A DNA stretch of 27,048 nt, taken from Mesostigma viride (taxonomy: Eukaryota > Streptophyta > Mesostigmatophyceae > Mesostigmatales > Mesostigmataceae). The translations under genes were made by a program, and so were the position numbers. The notes beneath the pieces are model-generated. The model saw only the letters and a program-made list of their open reading frames with translations. It ran no database searches and was not told the DNA's origin. Numbering within the stretch: position 1 is the stretch's first letter; every line of letters starts with the position of its first letter. Where the stretch lies: NCBI GenBank assembly GCA_009746045.1, contig RPFO01000949.1, positions 1 through 27,048 of the forward strand, written 5' to 3'. Of this stretch, positions 14,489 through 23,550 are shown piece by piece.

Positions 14489-15802
14489 CTAACGCAACTG
14501 GTGCGTCTTCTTGTATGCTTCTAGTAAGCGGGCGCACCCCGCTAACTCGGTAGCGGTGCGCCAGGAGTCCTCAGACTCGTGTTGTGCGAATCGCCATCGC
14601 ACCCGATATTGTCGCTGGACCCCTCGTCCCCGTTTGACATCCCGGTGACCCACGATTGCGGCCACCTCGTCCTCCTGTTCCCCCGTATCCGGATTGAACT
14701 CCAGTGGGGCTGGGGGATTGACCCTACCCTGAATGGTGTTCTGGTGATACAACTTGAGCTGGTCACGGTGGAAACGGTTGGACGTGAGGTTCCATGACAC
14801 TGGAATGTCCACCTGGAACATGACATCATCGAACTTGGTGAGGACCTTGTAGGGTCCCAGGAACATGGGTCGGAGCTTAGTCTTCAGCTCCTTCTCCACC
14901 TTGTGCGAAAATCGCCCGATCTGCGGGCCCTCAACCAGGACCCAATCGCCCACCTCGATGGACGGCGCCCTGTGATCCCGCTTGCCGGCTGTCCTCTCCA
15001 GATACCGCGCTGCCGCTGCGCGATAGCCCTGAACCGCGCTGTTATGCGCTTGGTGCATCCGCTGCAGCAACCGCTCGACCCCTTGCAGGGTATCCAGCTT
15101 GACCTGATCCTCTCCCAGTTCGTGGCTCCCAAGCAAGTCGAGCGGTGTGAGAGGGTGTCGGCCGGAGTTGAGGAAAAAGGGGGTGAACCCATGGGCGGCC
15201 TGGGGGGCATTGTTCAGGGAAAACTCCACCAAGCCCAGAAGTTCTTCCCAATTGCTGCCCACCGTGTCGGTGTAGTGTCGCATGGTCTCTTGCACCGTGC
15301 GGTTCAACCGCTCCACCAGGTGCGACGACGAGCTGTGGTAGGCCGTGCCCAGCGACACCTTGGTGCCCAGTTGCTCGAAGAACTCCTGCCAGAATTTGGC
15401 CGTGAAGAGCTTGTCGCGGTCAGAGATGAACTGCCGGCTGAGCCCGTGAAACCGAAACACGTGCGTCAGGTATATCTTGGCGCACTCCTCCGCTGTGAGG
15501 TCGACCGGACACGGGGCCAGGTGACACATGCGCGTCAGGCGGTCCACAAACACCAAGACCATGCTGTTGCCGTTCTTCGTCTTCTTGAACGGGCCGATGA
15601 AGTCCATCATGATAGAATCCCAAGGACCCATAGGATCCGGCAGCGTCTTAGGGACGGCCTGAGAGCCCGTGTTCCTGGACTTCATGATCTGACACGAGGG
15701 GCACTGGCGCACATACGTCTCGATATACTCCTTCATCCCTGGCCAGTAGAAGTGCTTACGTGCCCGGGGAAGGAGACGGTGACTTCCCTGATGTCCGCCC
15801 AA
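14489..15802 (-). CDS. pol: Integrase (rest of zinc finger, core, C-terminal domain) and chromodomain, element 2
   Basis: Begins GGHQGSHRLL with the zinc-finger Cys pair in CPSCQ, then FYWPGMKEYI. The catalytic triad is Asp in MMDFIGPF, Asp in QFISDRDKLF and Glu in SSHLVERLNR, 35 residues apart (DX35E). As in element 1, HSSSSHLVE stands in place of the common HPQTDGQTE. The C-terminal domain shows GDWVLVEGP, LRPMFLGPYKVL and HRDQLKLYHQ. A chromodomain closes pol: EVAAIVGHRD, VQRQYRVRW, SWRTATEL, CARLLEAYK, stop at 14489-14491. This is one of the longest unbroken frames in the element. It starts after a frame break near 15805. Confidence 0.95.
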   Translation of the reverse strand: MGGHQGSHRLLPRARKHFYWPGMKEYIETYVRQCPSCQIMKSRNTGSQAVPKTLPDPMGPWDSIMMDFIGPFKKTKNGNSMVLVFVDRLTRMCHLAPCPVDLTAEECAKIYLTHVFRFHGLSRQFISDRDKLFTAKFWQEFFEQLGTKVSLGTAYHSSSSHLVERLNRTVQETMRHYTDTVGSNWEELLGLVEFSLNNAPQAAHGFTPFFLNSGRHPLTPLDLLGSHELGEDQVKLDTLQGVERLLQRMHQAHNSAVQGYRAAAARYLERTAGKRDHRAPSIEVGDWVLVEGPQIGRFSHKVEKELKTKLRPMFLGPYKVLTKFDDVMFQVDIPVSWNLTSNRFHRDQLKLYHQNTIQGRVNPPAPLEFNPDTGEQEDEVAAIVGHRDVKRGRGVQRQYRVRWRFAQHESEDSWRTATELAGCARLLEAYKKTHQLR

Positions 15803-15804
15803 AG

Positions 15805-16170
15805 AGAATCATGGAGCTCGTGAAGCAAGGCAGCCCTACAGAGCTCAGGAACATACAGCCGCCATTCCTCCGGCTGGGGACTCACGAACAGTTTCCCCTC
15901 CTGGAACTTGCAAGGATAGGCCCCCATCTGCTGGGGATGTGCCCGGATGGCTTCAAGTGCTGCTTCCTCCGTGATTGTGAAACGGCTGATCAGCATCTCC
16001 AAGTCCGACGTGACTGTGAACGCGTCCGCAGCCGGTTCTGCCGCATCCGTACCCGCCTGGTTGACGAATTCTGAGAAGACTGTGGGAGGGCCGAGCGGCT
16101 GAAGCTGAAAAATTCCCTGGGGCGGCACCACATGACTAAGGGGCACGCGCGCATGCGACCCCTCCCCCTC
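15805..16170 (-). CDS. pol: RNase H-integrase linker and start of integrase zinc finger, element 2
   Basis: The frame carries ARVPLSHVVPPQGIFQLQPL, TSDLEMLISRFTITEEAALE, HPQQMGAYPCKF, and LCRAALLHELHDSL with the first zinc-finger histidine(s). The corresponding stretch in element 1 is clearly homologous (TSDLERLISRFTATEPEALA, HPQQLGKHPCKF). The frame breaks are in a C-run near 16160 and near 15810. Confidence 0.85.
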
Positions 16171-16895
16171 CCCGGGGGTGTCCACGTCCTCGTGGGCTCT
16201 TGGTGAACCGTCTCCTCCGGGAGGGGTGACAGGTCATCCATGGTGGTGTGCCCAAGATGAAACAAGTGGCGGGCCTGGGGAGACCGTGGTTCCACACCGT
16301 AGGCGGTCCCCGGGGCGGCCACTGGGACACAGGTGGTATGCAGCACGTCCATGTCCTCGTAGAACCAATAGTCCGCCCGTCGCGAGAGAGCGTCGGGCAC
16401 CACATTGTCCGCGCCCTTGACATATTGGATCTTGAACGGCGCGAACTGTGACAGGTACTCCATCCACCGCGCCTGGCGGGGCGTCAAGTTGGGCTGCACC
16501 AGGAGGTGGGTGAGCGGCCGGTGGTCCGTGTGGATCACCAGGCGATGGGGGTCGAGATCCCCCTGCTCACTGATGGCCACCGAAAACTGGGCCCCCAAGA
16601 GATGATGACGCCACGTGTGGCAGCTGTAGACGACTGCCAGGAGTTCCTGCTGATGCACTGGATAATTCCGCTCCGCCGGAATCATCGTTCGTGAGATGTA
16701 CTCGATGGGCTGAAGGCCCTTGCCGTGGTCCTGCAGGAGAACACCCCCGATGGCCACCTTGCTGGCGTCCGTAGCCACGACGAAAGGAAGGGCCGGGTCC
16801 GGCAGGATAAGGACTGGCGCTGTGGTGAGGTGGCGCTTGAGCGCCTCGAAAGCCTGTTGGCACTGCTCAGCCCAAAGGAACGGGTACCCTTCTTG
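16150..16895 (-). CDS. pol: RNase H domain, element 2
   Basis: Starts YPFLWAEQCQQAFEALKRHL, followed by the acidic blocks VATDASKVAIGGVLLQDHG, QQELLAVVYSCHTW, IHTDHRPLTHLL and VPDALSRRADYWF. All catalytic acids are present. Between the second and third there is an extended loop (GAQFSVAISEQGDLDPHRLV) matching element 1. The frame break at about 16893 separates it from RT; the break near 16160 lies in runs of C. Confidence 0.93.
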
Positions 16896-17587
16896 AGAAG
16901 AGCGTTGATCGGGGCGGCGATGGTGGCAAACCGCGGGATGAACCGTCGGTAGTAAGATGCCAATCCCAGGAAGCTGCGTACCCCTTTCACGTCCGTAGGG
17001 ACAGGCCATTGCTGGACGGACTCGATCTTCTCAGGGTCGGTCGCGATGCCGTCCGCGGACAGGGTATGGCCCAGAAACGGCACGCAGCGACCGGCGCGCA
17101 CCTTGGCCTTCCGCGCCGAAAGGTGCTCATCCTCCATGATCTGCAGCACGGCGTCCACATCCTCCAGGTGCTCCTCGAACGTCTTGGAGTACACCAGGAT
17201 GTCGTCCAGATACGCCAGCGCGCACGTGCGCTTGTAGGTCCAGGGCGGGCGCGCCCCCTTCTGCGGGTCCGCCAGGTCCTGGGAGACCTGCGGCAAGTGG
17301 GCTGTGCCCATCACCGGACGGAGGATGTCATTCATCAGCATCTGGAAGGACGCAGGCGAATTACACAGCCCCATTGCCGCCACCCGAAACTGATAGTGAC
17401 CGAAGGGCGTAGCGAACGCGGTCTTGTGGCAGTCTTCTGGCGCGATGCGCAGCTGCCAAAACCCGTCCGCACAGTCGATGACGGTGAAACACGTAGCCCC
17501 CTGGACACGGTTGAAGATGTCGTCGATCCGCGGTAGAGGATACCGGGACTTGACGGTGATGGCGTTCAGCTTCCGGTAATCAGTCAC
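16890..17587 (-). CDS. pol: Reverse transcriptase catalytic part, element 2
   Basis: Reads VTDYRKLNAITVKSRYPLPR, TVIDCADGFWQLRIAPEDCH, ATPFGHYQFRVAAMGLCNSP, AYLDDILVYS, LGHTLSADGIATDP and GVRSFLGLASYYRRFIPRF. The three catalytic aspartates are intact. A 30-residue linker (starting TAHLPQVSQD) lies between LRPVMG and AYLDD, with the same length as in element 1 and a shared HLPQVS start, so it is a family trait and not damage. The frame is shifted at each end (about 17587 and 16893). Confidence 0.95.
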
Positions 17588-17984
17588 CAGACGCCACTTG
17601 CCCCTGGCTTGGGAACGAGCAGCACGCCCGCTGAGAAGGGGCTGTTGCTGGGTTCAATGAGCCCAGCGTCGAGTAGTGAAATGAGGATCTTCTTGAGCTC
17701 CACCAGCTCGACTGGGCCCATGCGGTACATGGGAGACACAGTAGGCCCGGAACCCTCCTGGAGCTGGACACGATGTAACACCGATCGATTGGGAGGGAAC
17801 TGGGGGGTGCGATCTGCGAAGAGGGCAGTGCGCTTCTCCAGGACGGCATTGAACCGCGCCAGCTCGTCCGGTGTGAACCGGCACCAATCTCGTTAAGCAG
17901 AGCCTGAGTGCTGTCCAGGTCTATGCGATACATCGCGTACTCCTTGCCCTTCCGGAGCTGGCGCGCCAGCGTCTTGCTACTCAT
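17588..17984 (-). CDS. pol: N-terminal region of reverse transcriptase, element 2 (frame-broken)
   Basis: Two frames together cover this region. The first, from 17984, reads KEYAMYRIDLDSTQALLNEI. The second, from about 17880, reads FTPDELARFNAVLEKRTALF, RTPQFPPNRSVLHRVQLQEG, SPMYRMGPVELVELKKILIS, LLDAGLIEPSNSPFSAGVLL and VPKPGASG. The MSPxEL...L...G.I.PS.SPF.spv..V.K block is the standard start of Ty3/gypsy RT. One base too many or too few near 17880 and near 17587 explains the breaks. Confidence 0.88.
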
Positions 17985-18600
17985 CAGGATCTGGGACGCT
18001 GGTCGGGCCCGTCCGCCGAGCGCTCGTGTGTAATGTTATGGACCTCCGCGGCCTGTGCCCTATACTCGCTGTCTGGGCACCAGAATGAACCATCCGGAAA
18101 CCAAACTACCCGCCGGCGCACACTGATGTCCACATCCTGCTTGTCCAGCCAGTCCACTCCAATGATGATGTCGGCAGCGCCCAACGGCGCAATAGTCGCC
18201 ACCAGGTCCACCGGCGTGCCCTGCAGTACACCCTTGATGTCTGCTAGGCCCGGCGATTGGTGTCGCCGACCGTCTGAGTAGGTGACATATACTGCCGTGG
18301 TGTGAGGTCGGGGTACCAGGCCCAGCCGACGCACCAGGGCCTCGTTGATGAAGGACGTGGAGGCGCCGGTGTCGACCAGGAACTTCACGTCCATGATCGT
18401 TTTCTCCTTCAAATACGGATCAAGGACGGTGGGAGGGACCAGTAACCCTCCGCTGAAAAGAAACAGATGCCGCGAATCTCCTTGAGATGCACGCGCCGCC
18501 GGTTGGGTGGACGCGTCTGCGGCCACGTTATTGACGTCTACCTCTACTCTAGTTGACTCCGCGTCTGGGCTACCATCTGATTTTTCTACCCTATCCCCTA
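17985..18600 (-). CDS. pol: Aspartic protease domain, element 2
   Basis: Processes Gag and Pol. The active site is FLVDTGASTSFINEALVRRL (the catalytic Asp codon is 18371-18373). The flap-like YVTYSDGR region follows, then ADIIIGVDWLDKQDVDI, the conserved ILGxDWL second motif. Length and order agree with retropepsins, which act as dimers. The frame overlaps with the end of the gag/nucleocapsid frame around 18600. Whether this is a true gag-pol frameshift or a sequence error cannot be told from one copy. Confidence 0.92.
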
Positions 18601-19240
18601 CCCCGGGACCCAAGCCCATGGGCAGGGCTACTACTCCCGAGGAGCGGTGGGACGGGAGGCCGCCTCGCCCGACCACCCGCCCTCTTCCCCCCCTCCTCCT
18701 CTTCGTCAGCCCCCTCCTCGTCGTCATACTCGTAGCCAGCCACTGCCTGCGTTTGGCCGGAAGAGGAGGACTGTCGCCGCGCCTCAATCTCGTTGACCGC
18801 GCGCAACACACCCTTGGTAGAGCTGGTCGCGGGTGGTCGCGGCTGCTGGTACTGCGTCGGGACCTGTCTGGCGTGCTGCAGGCGAGCCGCACGCTCACCC
18901 GCGTTGCGGGGTCGGTCCCGAGGACCGGAGGAGTCGGGGCGGCTGCCGAAGGCCGGGCCGGAGAAACGAACACTGGGTGTCCCTTCTCCTGTCCCACGAC
19001 TGGCGTTCTTGCCCCGGAGCTTGGGGCAGTCGCGCTTGAGGTGCCCCACCTCGCTGCACATGAAGCAGCGCGCCTTGCTAGCGTCGATCGCGTTGACGCC
19101 ATGGTCAGTGTAGCCCTCGTCAGGGTCGTCGAGGTACTCGTCCTCCTCCTCGCCGGCGAAATCAGTGGAGTACATCTGATTCACCCGTCGCGGGGGAGCA
19201 GGTCTGAAGAAACGGCGCACTGAGGGGCACGCCCGCGAGC
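18591..19240 (-). CDS. gag: Gag nucleocapsid region with CCHC zinc knuckle, element 2
   Basis: Contains CFMCSEVGHLKRDCP, a canonical C-X2-C-X4-H-X4-C knuckle that binds the element RNA. It is preceded by an acidic stretch (FAGEEEDEYLDDPDEGYTDH) and followed by a basic, disordered tail (RPRNAGERAARLQHARQVPT) and an acidic run (DDEEGADEEEEGGKRAGGRA). The frame joins the capsid frame near 19230. The frame stops at 18591, while protease is in the overlapping frame. Confidence 0.88.
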
Positions 19241-20263
19241 CACTACGTCGGCCACCTGTAGGAGATACCTCTGGATATTCAAGATGTCCCACTCTTCCCA
19301 AGGGACATCAGCATAGTGCTTGAATACCTCGTCCTGCAGCTCGGGGCAGAGTGCCTCGATGAACCTGCTCTTGTACTCGTACCAGGTCATGTCAGCCAGG
19401 TAGGCGGCGCTGGACTCGAACTTAGACAGAAACTCGCGATATGGGGTGGTCCCCTGGCGCAGCTTGCTGAAGGCCATCCGCTCGTGGAGTGTAGCATCTG
19501 GGGGCACCAGCTTGCGACGCACTCGGTCCATCAGTTCCGCCAAGGTTTGCGGGTATGACTGGGACGCGATGCTCTCACAGTTCAAGATGCTTATCACCGA
19601 GGGGTCCATACAGGAGTTAATCACGAGATCAATCAGATCGCTGGTGGCCAGCTGCCAGTTGTGATGGTTGCGCCAGATGGTATACTGCCGTCGCCACATG
19701 CGTCCCCATTCCTCTACCTCGCGCGGTTTCATGTCCGCGTGCAGCTTGGGTACATTCTTGAAATTGGGCATCGGTGGGGCCTTTACCGCGGCGGTGACGG
19801 GCCCACCGACGTCTACGTGGGGGATATCGCCGAGGTCGGGGGGCTGCGACCGGGGGAGAGAGCTGGATCTGGGCGGCGTACCATGAGTCCGCCGCACCTG
19901 GACGGATGAGGGGTGTTCGTACCCCGGGTCATCCAAGGCCACCCTGCTGAAGCTGAGGTTGCCAGCAGGCACTGGCGAGGGGACCGCGCTTTGGTCAAGC
20001 ACCCGTGGGCGCTGCGGTTGAGGTGCCGGGCGCTGGACTGGCGTGTGAGTCTCCTCGTCTCTGGTGGTGACACTGCTCCTGGTCTCCCCTGGGCTGGTCC
20101 GTGGTCTATGAGTACCAACGGGCGGGCCCTGCGTGACAGTTCCCTCGTCCGCCTCGTTAGTCCCTTCCAGGTCATCGAACTCGCCATCTGCCCCTGGGAT
20201 CTCCCCTTCCTCATCCGAATACCAGAGCGCCGTGGGTAACAGAGACGTGCTGCCGAAGGACAC
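19230..20263 (-). CDS. gag: Gag capsid-like region, element 2
   Basis: After an acidic, Pro-rich section comes a retrotransposon-gag-like helical domain: VEEWGRMWRRQYTIWRNHHN, LATSDLIDLVINSCMDPSVI, LAELMDRVRRKLVPPDATLH, KLRQGTTPYREFLSKFESSA and YEYKSRFIEALCPELQDEVF. The WxxW...F...L...G..v..F...F pattern is that of the Ty3 Gag family. The ATG at 20263 is unlikely to be the true start, since gag probably begins at 20888 in another frame. The frame leaves family sequence at about 19230 and the knuckle continues in the next frame. Confidence 0.85.
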
Positions 20264-20381
20264 TCTGCGTCTGCCCCGGTGTGTGGGGCCCGGTGGAGGT
20301 CCCTGGGGCCGCCCCCGACCTGCCCAAGGATGCGTTGGCCGCCCGGTGGCTGGCTGCTGATGGCGGTAGTGCAGGGTATCT

Positions 20382-20541
20382 TCATGCTCGTCCCCTGCTG
20401 CTCAGGATCCGATGGTGGCCATTGTGGTCTCGTCTGGAGTTGTTGTTGCTGTAACCGGGGTTGCCGTTGTTGCTGCTGCTGCTGCTGTGGTTGCTGCTGC
20501 TGCTGCTGCGGTCGTTGCTGCTGCTGCTGCTGTGTTGCTGC

Positions 20542-20576
<35 letters not shown>

Positions 20577-20888
20577 TTGCTGTGTTGCTGCTGGCTGCTG
20601 CTGCGAGCCCCCCTGGAGTATCTCTTGGTCACTTCTGTCCTCTTCCTGCCTTGTCAAGGCGTCTAGATTGTCCCCATCCGCTGGGGAACTAGATCTGGAT
20701 CGTAGGGAGCCTTCCACAGGTCTCTCCATGACCTCACCTGTACCTGTCTCTACTTGTGGTGGTACCTCTAGCCCTTCTGTACCGTGCTCGTGGTTGTCTA
20801 CCGGTTCTATCTCTCTATTATCTGAATCTCTCTCCCTAAGCTCGTCTTCTGTCTCTCTGGCGTTCCTTGTTTGGTACCGTGTTGGCAT
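20382..20888 (-). CDS. gag: Gag N-terminal region with polyglutamine, element 2
   Basis: The ATG at 20888 gives MPTRYQTRNARETEDELRER, an acidic/polar stretch, a run of 16 or more Gln, then Ser- and Asn-rich segments (HSSSSSNDRSSSSSNHSSSS), ending at a stop at 20382. Capsid-like sequence resumes in a different frame from about 20263, so one or more shifts lie in between. It is the first long frame after the leader and the likely start of translation. Function of the Gln/Ser/Asn tract is unknown; such tracts are disordered and unstable in length. Confidence 0.7.
20472..20608 (-). repeat. CAG-type triplet repeat in gag
   Basis: On the plus strand, GCTGCTGTTGCTG runs; on the coding strand CAG/CAA codons for Gln plus AGC/AAC phases for Ser and Asn. 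Imperfect, about 130 bases. Confidence 0.85.
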
Positions 20889-22080
20889 GGTGCTCGTACC
20901 GGTACCTTACACAGCAGGCATCACCTCCCCAGGAAGAAGAGAGAGAGAAAGAGCAACCACGTGCTATGGATCTATAGATATAGAACCTAGTATTACTTCC
21001 TAGTAATAGTATCCTCTACTGTTTGCTAGGGCCAATGGTCACTGAGAGAAGGTAACTGTAACTGCTGTCCCCTCCCCCTGGCTGCTGAGCGTGGGTGGCT
21101 TGGAGCATTCACGTGTGATGTGCATCCCCTCAGGCAATGGCATGTGTTCCCTAACAAACCTATCTGCATCTGTAATGTTATCAAACCCTTTCCACTTAGC
21201 ACTAGAGCCTTGGGACAATATCTTATCTTTAATGTGTTCCTCACAAGTCTTCCAGCTGTAGAATATAGCAGGTCTACCCTTATCCCCGTCGTGAGCTAGC
21301 TACTGCGTAGTAAGGAAATCCAGACTGTCCACCCTTGTTTATTTTACGTCGGGCATGTTACATCATAGTCTGGCAGCGGCTTGCAAGCAGGAGAGAAAGG
21401 GGAAACCCAGGCTACCTCTAATGCAGTGACCTTAAACAAACGAGGAGAGAGCACGGAGTGTAGCACAGCACACGCCCCCAGCCTTCCGCGGCAAAGGGGC
21501 TATACAACGATTACACGGAGGTAAACACCGTCAACACAGTCGGCAACAGCCAGACGGTATTCACCCCCACAACATGTAAAACAACGAATGGTCGTCGTCC
21601 GCAACTTCCATTCGCACCAACGACATTCACACCCTATAGAGGCACAACGTATAACGAGAACCCCTACGCGTGCGAACCCGGAGAGAAGCGAGCACGCCAG
21701 CTAGCCTTCCACAGGCATCGCTTGCAAAGAAAGACCTATCTAGGGGACGAACCATATTCGATGACGTTAAATCCTCCTGAGCTGGCCGCCACCCGGTGTC
21801 GTTGAAGGCAAGCCCTGGCCGCCACTAGGTGTCGTTGAAAGCAGGAGAGCTGAACGCTATCGTTTACAGCACCTCACCACAGGACTATTGCTAGCCCCGC
21901 CGAGTATCCCAGACTGGCCGCTTGCTGGCTAGGTCGTCGTTGAATCCCTTTACGGGCTGGCCGCCGACCAGTCAGCAGTCGTTGAATTCCGGAACCTCTA
22001 CCTACGTCAAACTCAGCCTTGGTATCCTAATTGGCTCACTAACCCTCTCCGCGAGAGTTAGCTAACCTTTCCAGCACATT
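20889..22080 (-). other. 5' leader of element 2 (about 1.2 kb)
   Basis: Lies between the PBS and the gag ATG. No ORF on the minus strand is convincing. It contains a set of four short repeats at 21781-21986. Packaging or translation-control roles are possible but not shown by the sequence. Confidence 0.6.
21781..21986. repeat. Four CTGGCCGCC...GTCGTTGAA repeats in the leader
   Basis: Copies at 21782-21806, 21814-21839, 21914-21944 and 21957-21986 share CTGGCCGC at the start and GTCGTTGAA at the end, with 8-15 variable bases between. On the transcribed strand each reads TTCAACGAC...GGCCAG. Confidence 0.7.
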
Positions 22081-22094
22081 TCCTCCGATAACCA
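22081..22094 (-). promoter_or_regulatory. Candidate primer binding site, element 2
   Basis: One base after the 5' LTR the minus strand reads TGGTTATCGGAGGA. Starting with TGG (the complement of tRNA-CCA) right beside the LTR is the expected position. I cannot name the tRNA from memory; it is not the common initiator-Met PBS. Confidence 0.6.
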
Positions 22095-22095
22095 G

Positions 22096-22678
22096 TGTTA
22101 CGTCCCAGCCCAGACACACCTAGCCTGAGCTACGTAGCGAAAGACCCTTCTTGCCGGAATTAGGAATAATTCAAGGTAGCCTAAAGTAGGTTGCGCTTCA
22201 CGACGTGAGTCGTGAGATATCTGGCATCACGGCTTGATGCCAAGCTAATTAGTACACACTTATATTGGCTAGCAACACCAAATACAAATGGATAATTGCC
22301 CCGGGTTCAATGTGTAGGCGTATTCGCACTTATCATTCATCAAACCAAGAGGACGAGACTCTCGTCCTCGGACCAATTTAACCTAGGTTGATTGCGGCGC
22401 AGATACACACCAATTTCCCTGGAACAATCCAAGCCAATCATTCCACGTAGGATCCGGGCCGACATCGACCCTCAACTACAGGATCCACGTCTAGTACTTC
22501 GGACAGACTCAGAACTGGCGCGGCGCCACAGCACCGGCTCCTAAAAGGGCAACCTAGGACCAAGATAACTAGTCCAATTCACACAATAACCAACGTCCCT
22601 AAAACTTGGTACAACGGCCACAAGGCCTTAGTAATTTATTCCATTGTTACGTCCGTCCTAAAGGGCCGGGACGTAACA
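22096..22678 (-). repeat. 5' LTR of element 2 (583 bp)
   Basis: Same sequence as 8264-8846 with one substitution (C at 22535). By position it should carry the element's promoter and transcription start, driving minus-strand transcription; I cannot point to a specific TATA box with confidence. Confidence 0.97.
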
Positions 22679-23352
22679 ACTGGCAGCGCATATGGACAGG
22701 TTACAATAAGCTCAAGCCAGGTCGCCTAGTCTTTCCTACTACTCGAGAGGACGGGAGGTGGTACGGCAGCCACTCTTTTTTAATGACTTAATCACTGACG
22801 CTACTAACAAGCCACTCGGCGCTCTCCACGGACACAACCCGTATGATGGCTTTCTGCGCGCGTCACCGCCGATTGTCAGGGTGCTAGACCTCTATGTACT
22901 TGGGGCACGGCGCTACGTATCGACGGCTCAGCTACGACGAGGTCAGCACTTGGGTCTCCCACATGCCCTCCCTGCAAGCGTGGCAAACCCTTATAAGTGC
23001 GATACCAGCGGCGTGGCATGCATTGATGACTGCCCCACGCAAGCCAATTATAACCGGCGACTGGGTTAGCTTCTACGCCGACGGAGTCACGCCTGCGTGC
23101 AAGGGTTTAGTCGTGACGGTTCTGCCACATGATGGGCTCCAACTACAACTGCTGGAAGCTATTCCTGGCCACAATGGGTGTCTGTATCAACTATCCACCT
23201 TATATGCGTACACGCCATCTTCCCAGTGTCACCGCATACGCGTAGTCCCAATGATGGTCTGTACCAAGATCTTGCATGATCCGGCCGGACCCATTATCCC
23301 CGGTTGGGAGCATTACATGGCTACACGTGGGCAACACACGGCTCGATTTACT
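22679..23352 (+). pseudogene. LINE-type ORF2 segment between RT and C-terminal zinc finger
   Basis: Reads WQRIWTGYNKLKPGRLVFPT and RWYGSHSFLMT, then, after a frame break near 22790, LITDATNKPLGALHGHNPYD, and from about 22894 in another frame WHALMTAPRKPIITGDWVSF, LYQLSTLYAYT and IIPGWEHYMATRGQHTARFT. The W-x-x-I-x-x-G-x-x-x-L opening is typical of the linker following RT in LINE ORF2 proteins. The rest I cannot match to a named motif. The segment is cut on the left by element 2 and on the right by insertion B, after which the ORF resumes with the zinc finger. Broken by at least two frame shifts, so non-functional. Confidence 0.55.
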
Positions 23353-23374
23353 ACATCTTGTTAATCATCCCACG

Positions 23375-23390
23375 GTCCTAAATTTAGGAC
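23375..23390. repeat. Left palindrome of insertion B
   Basis: GTCCTAAATTTAGGAC, self-complementary; same sequence at 25096-25111. Confidence 0.85.
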
Positions 23391-23424
23391 TTTGTCCTAA
23401 ATCGTCCTAGTGGTCACTATAACC

Positions 23425-23550
23425 GAGGTACCGGGGGGGGGGGTCACTATATGGACCGTACCCCATGTGGACCGTACCCGGCATGATGTACCCGACCCGT
23501 GGTACCGGCACATGGTACCCGGATTCCGTACCCGGGTACCGGGTATAATG
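23425..23550. repeat. GGTACC-rich tract with an 11-G run
   Basis: Repeated GTACCGG, GGACCGTACC, GGTACCCGG and CCGGGTACCGGG words in both orientations, plus an uninterrupted run of 11 G. The words are mutually complementary, so the tract can fold extensively. No function assigned. Confidence 0.6.

Larger units (their letters stand above)
8264..22678 (-). mobile_element. Ty3/gypsy chromovirus-type LTR retrotransposon, element 2 (full length, with nested insertions)
   Basis: Two 583-bp LTRs in the same orientation bound a 14.4-kb unit; 2.8 kb of that is the later fold-back insertion at 9598-12433. On the minus strand the order is 5' LTR, PBS, leader, gag, PR, RT, RNase H, IN, chromodomain, third ORF, polypurine tract, 3' LTR. 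Flanking bases ACCGG (8259-8263) and ACTGG (22679-22683) fit a 5-bp target duplication with one mismatch. The only LTR difference I found by eye is T at 8703 versus C at 22535, which points to a recent insertion. Against that, the coding part has at least eight frame breaks, several in homopolymer runs. It is inserted in LINE-derived DNA. Confidence 0.95.

Noticed and set aside
14903-15823. 306-codon plus-strand ORF
   Set aside because: Mirror of the integrase coding strand; the minus-strand frame has the DDE residues and all conserved blocks.
20279-20692. Cys-run and Ala/Leu-run ORFs on the plus strand
   Set aside because: Antisense readings of the CAG-type repeat in gag.
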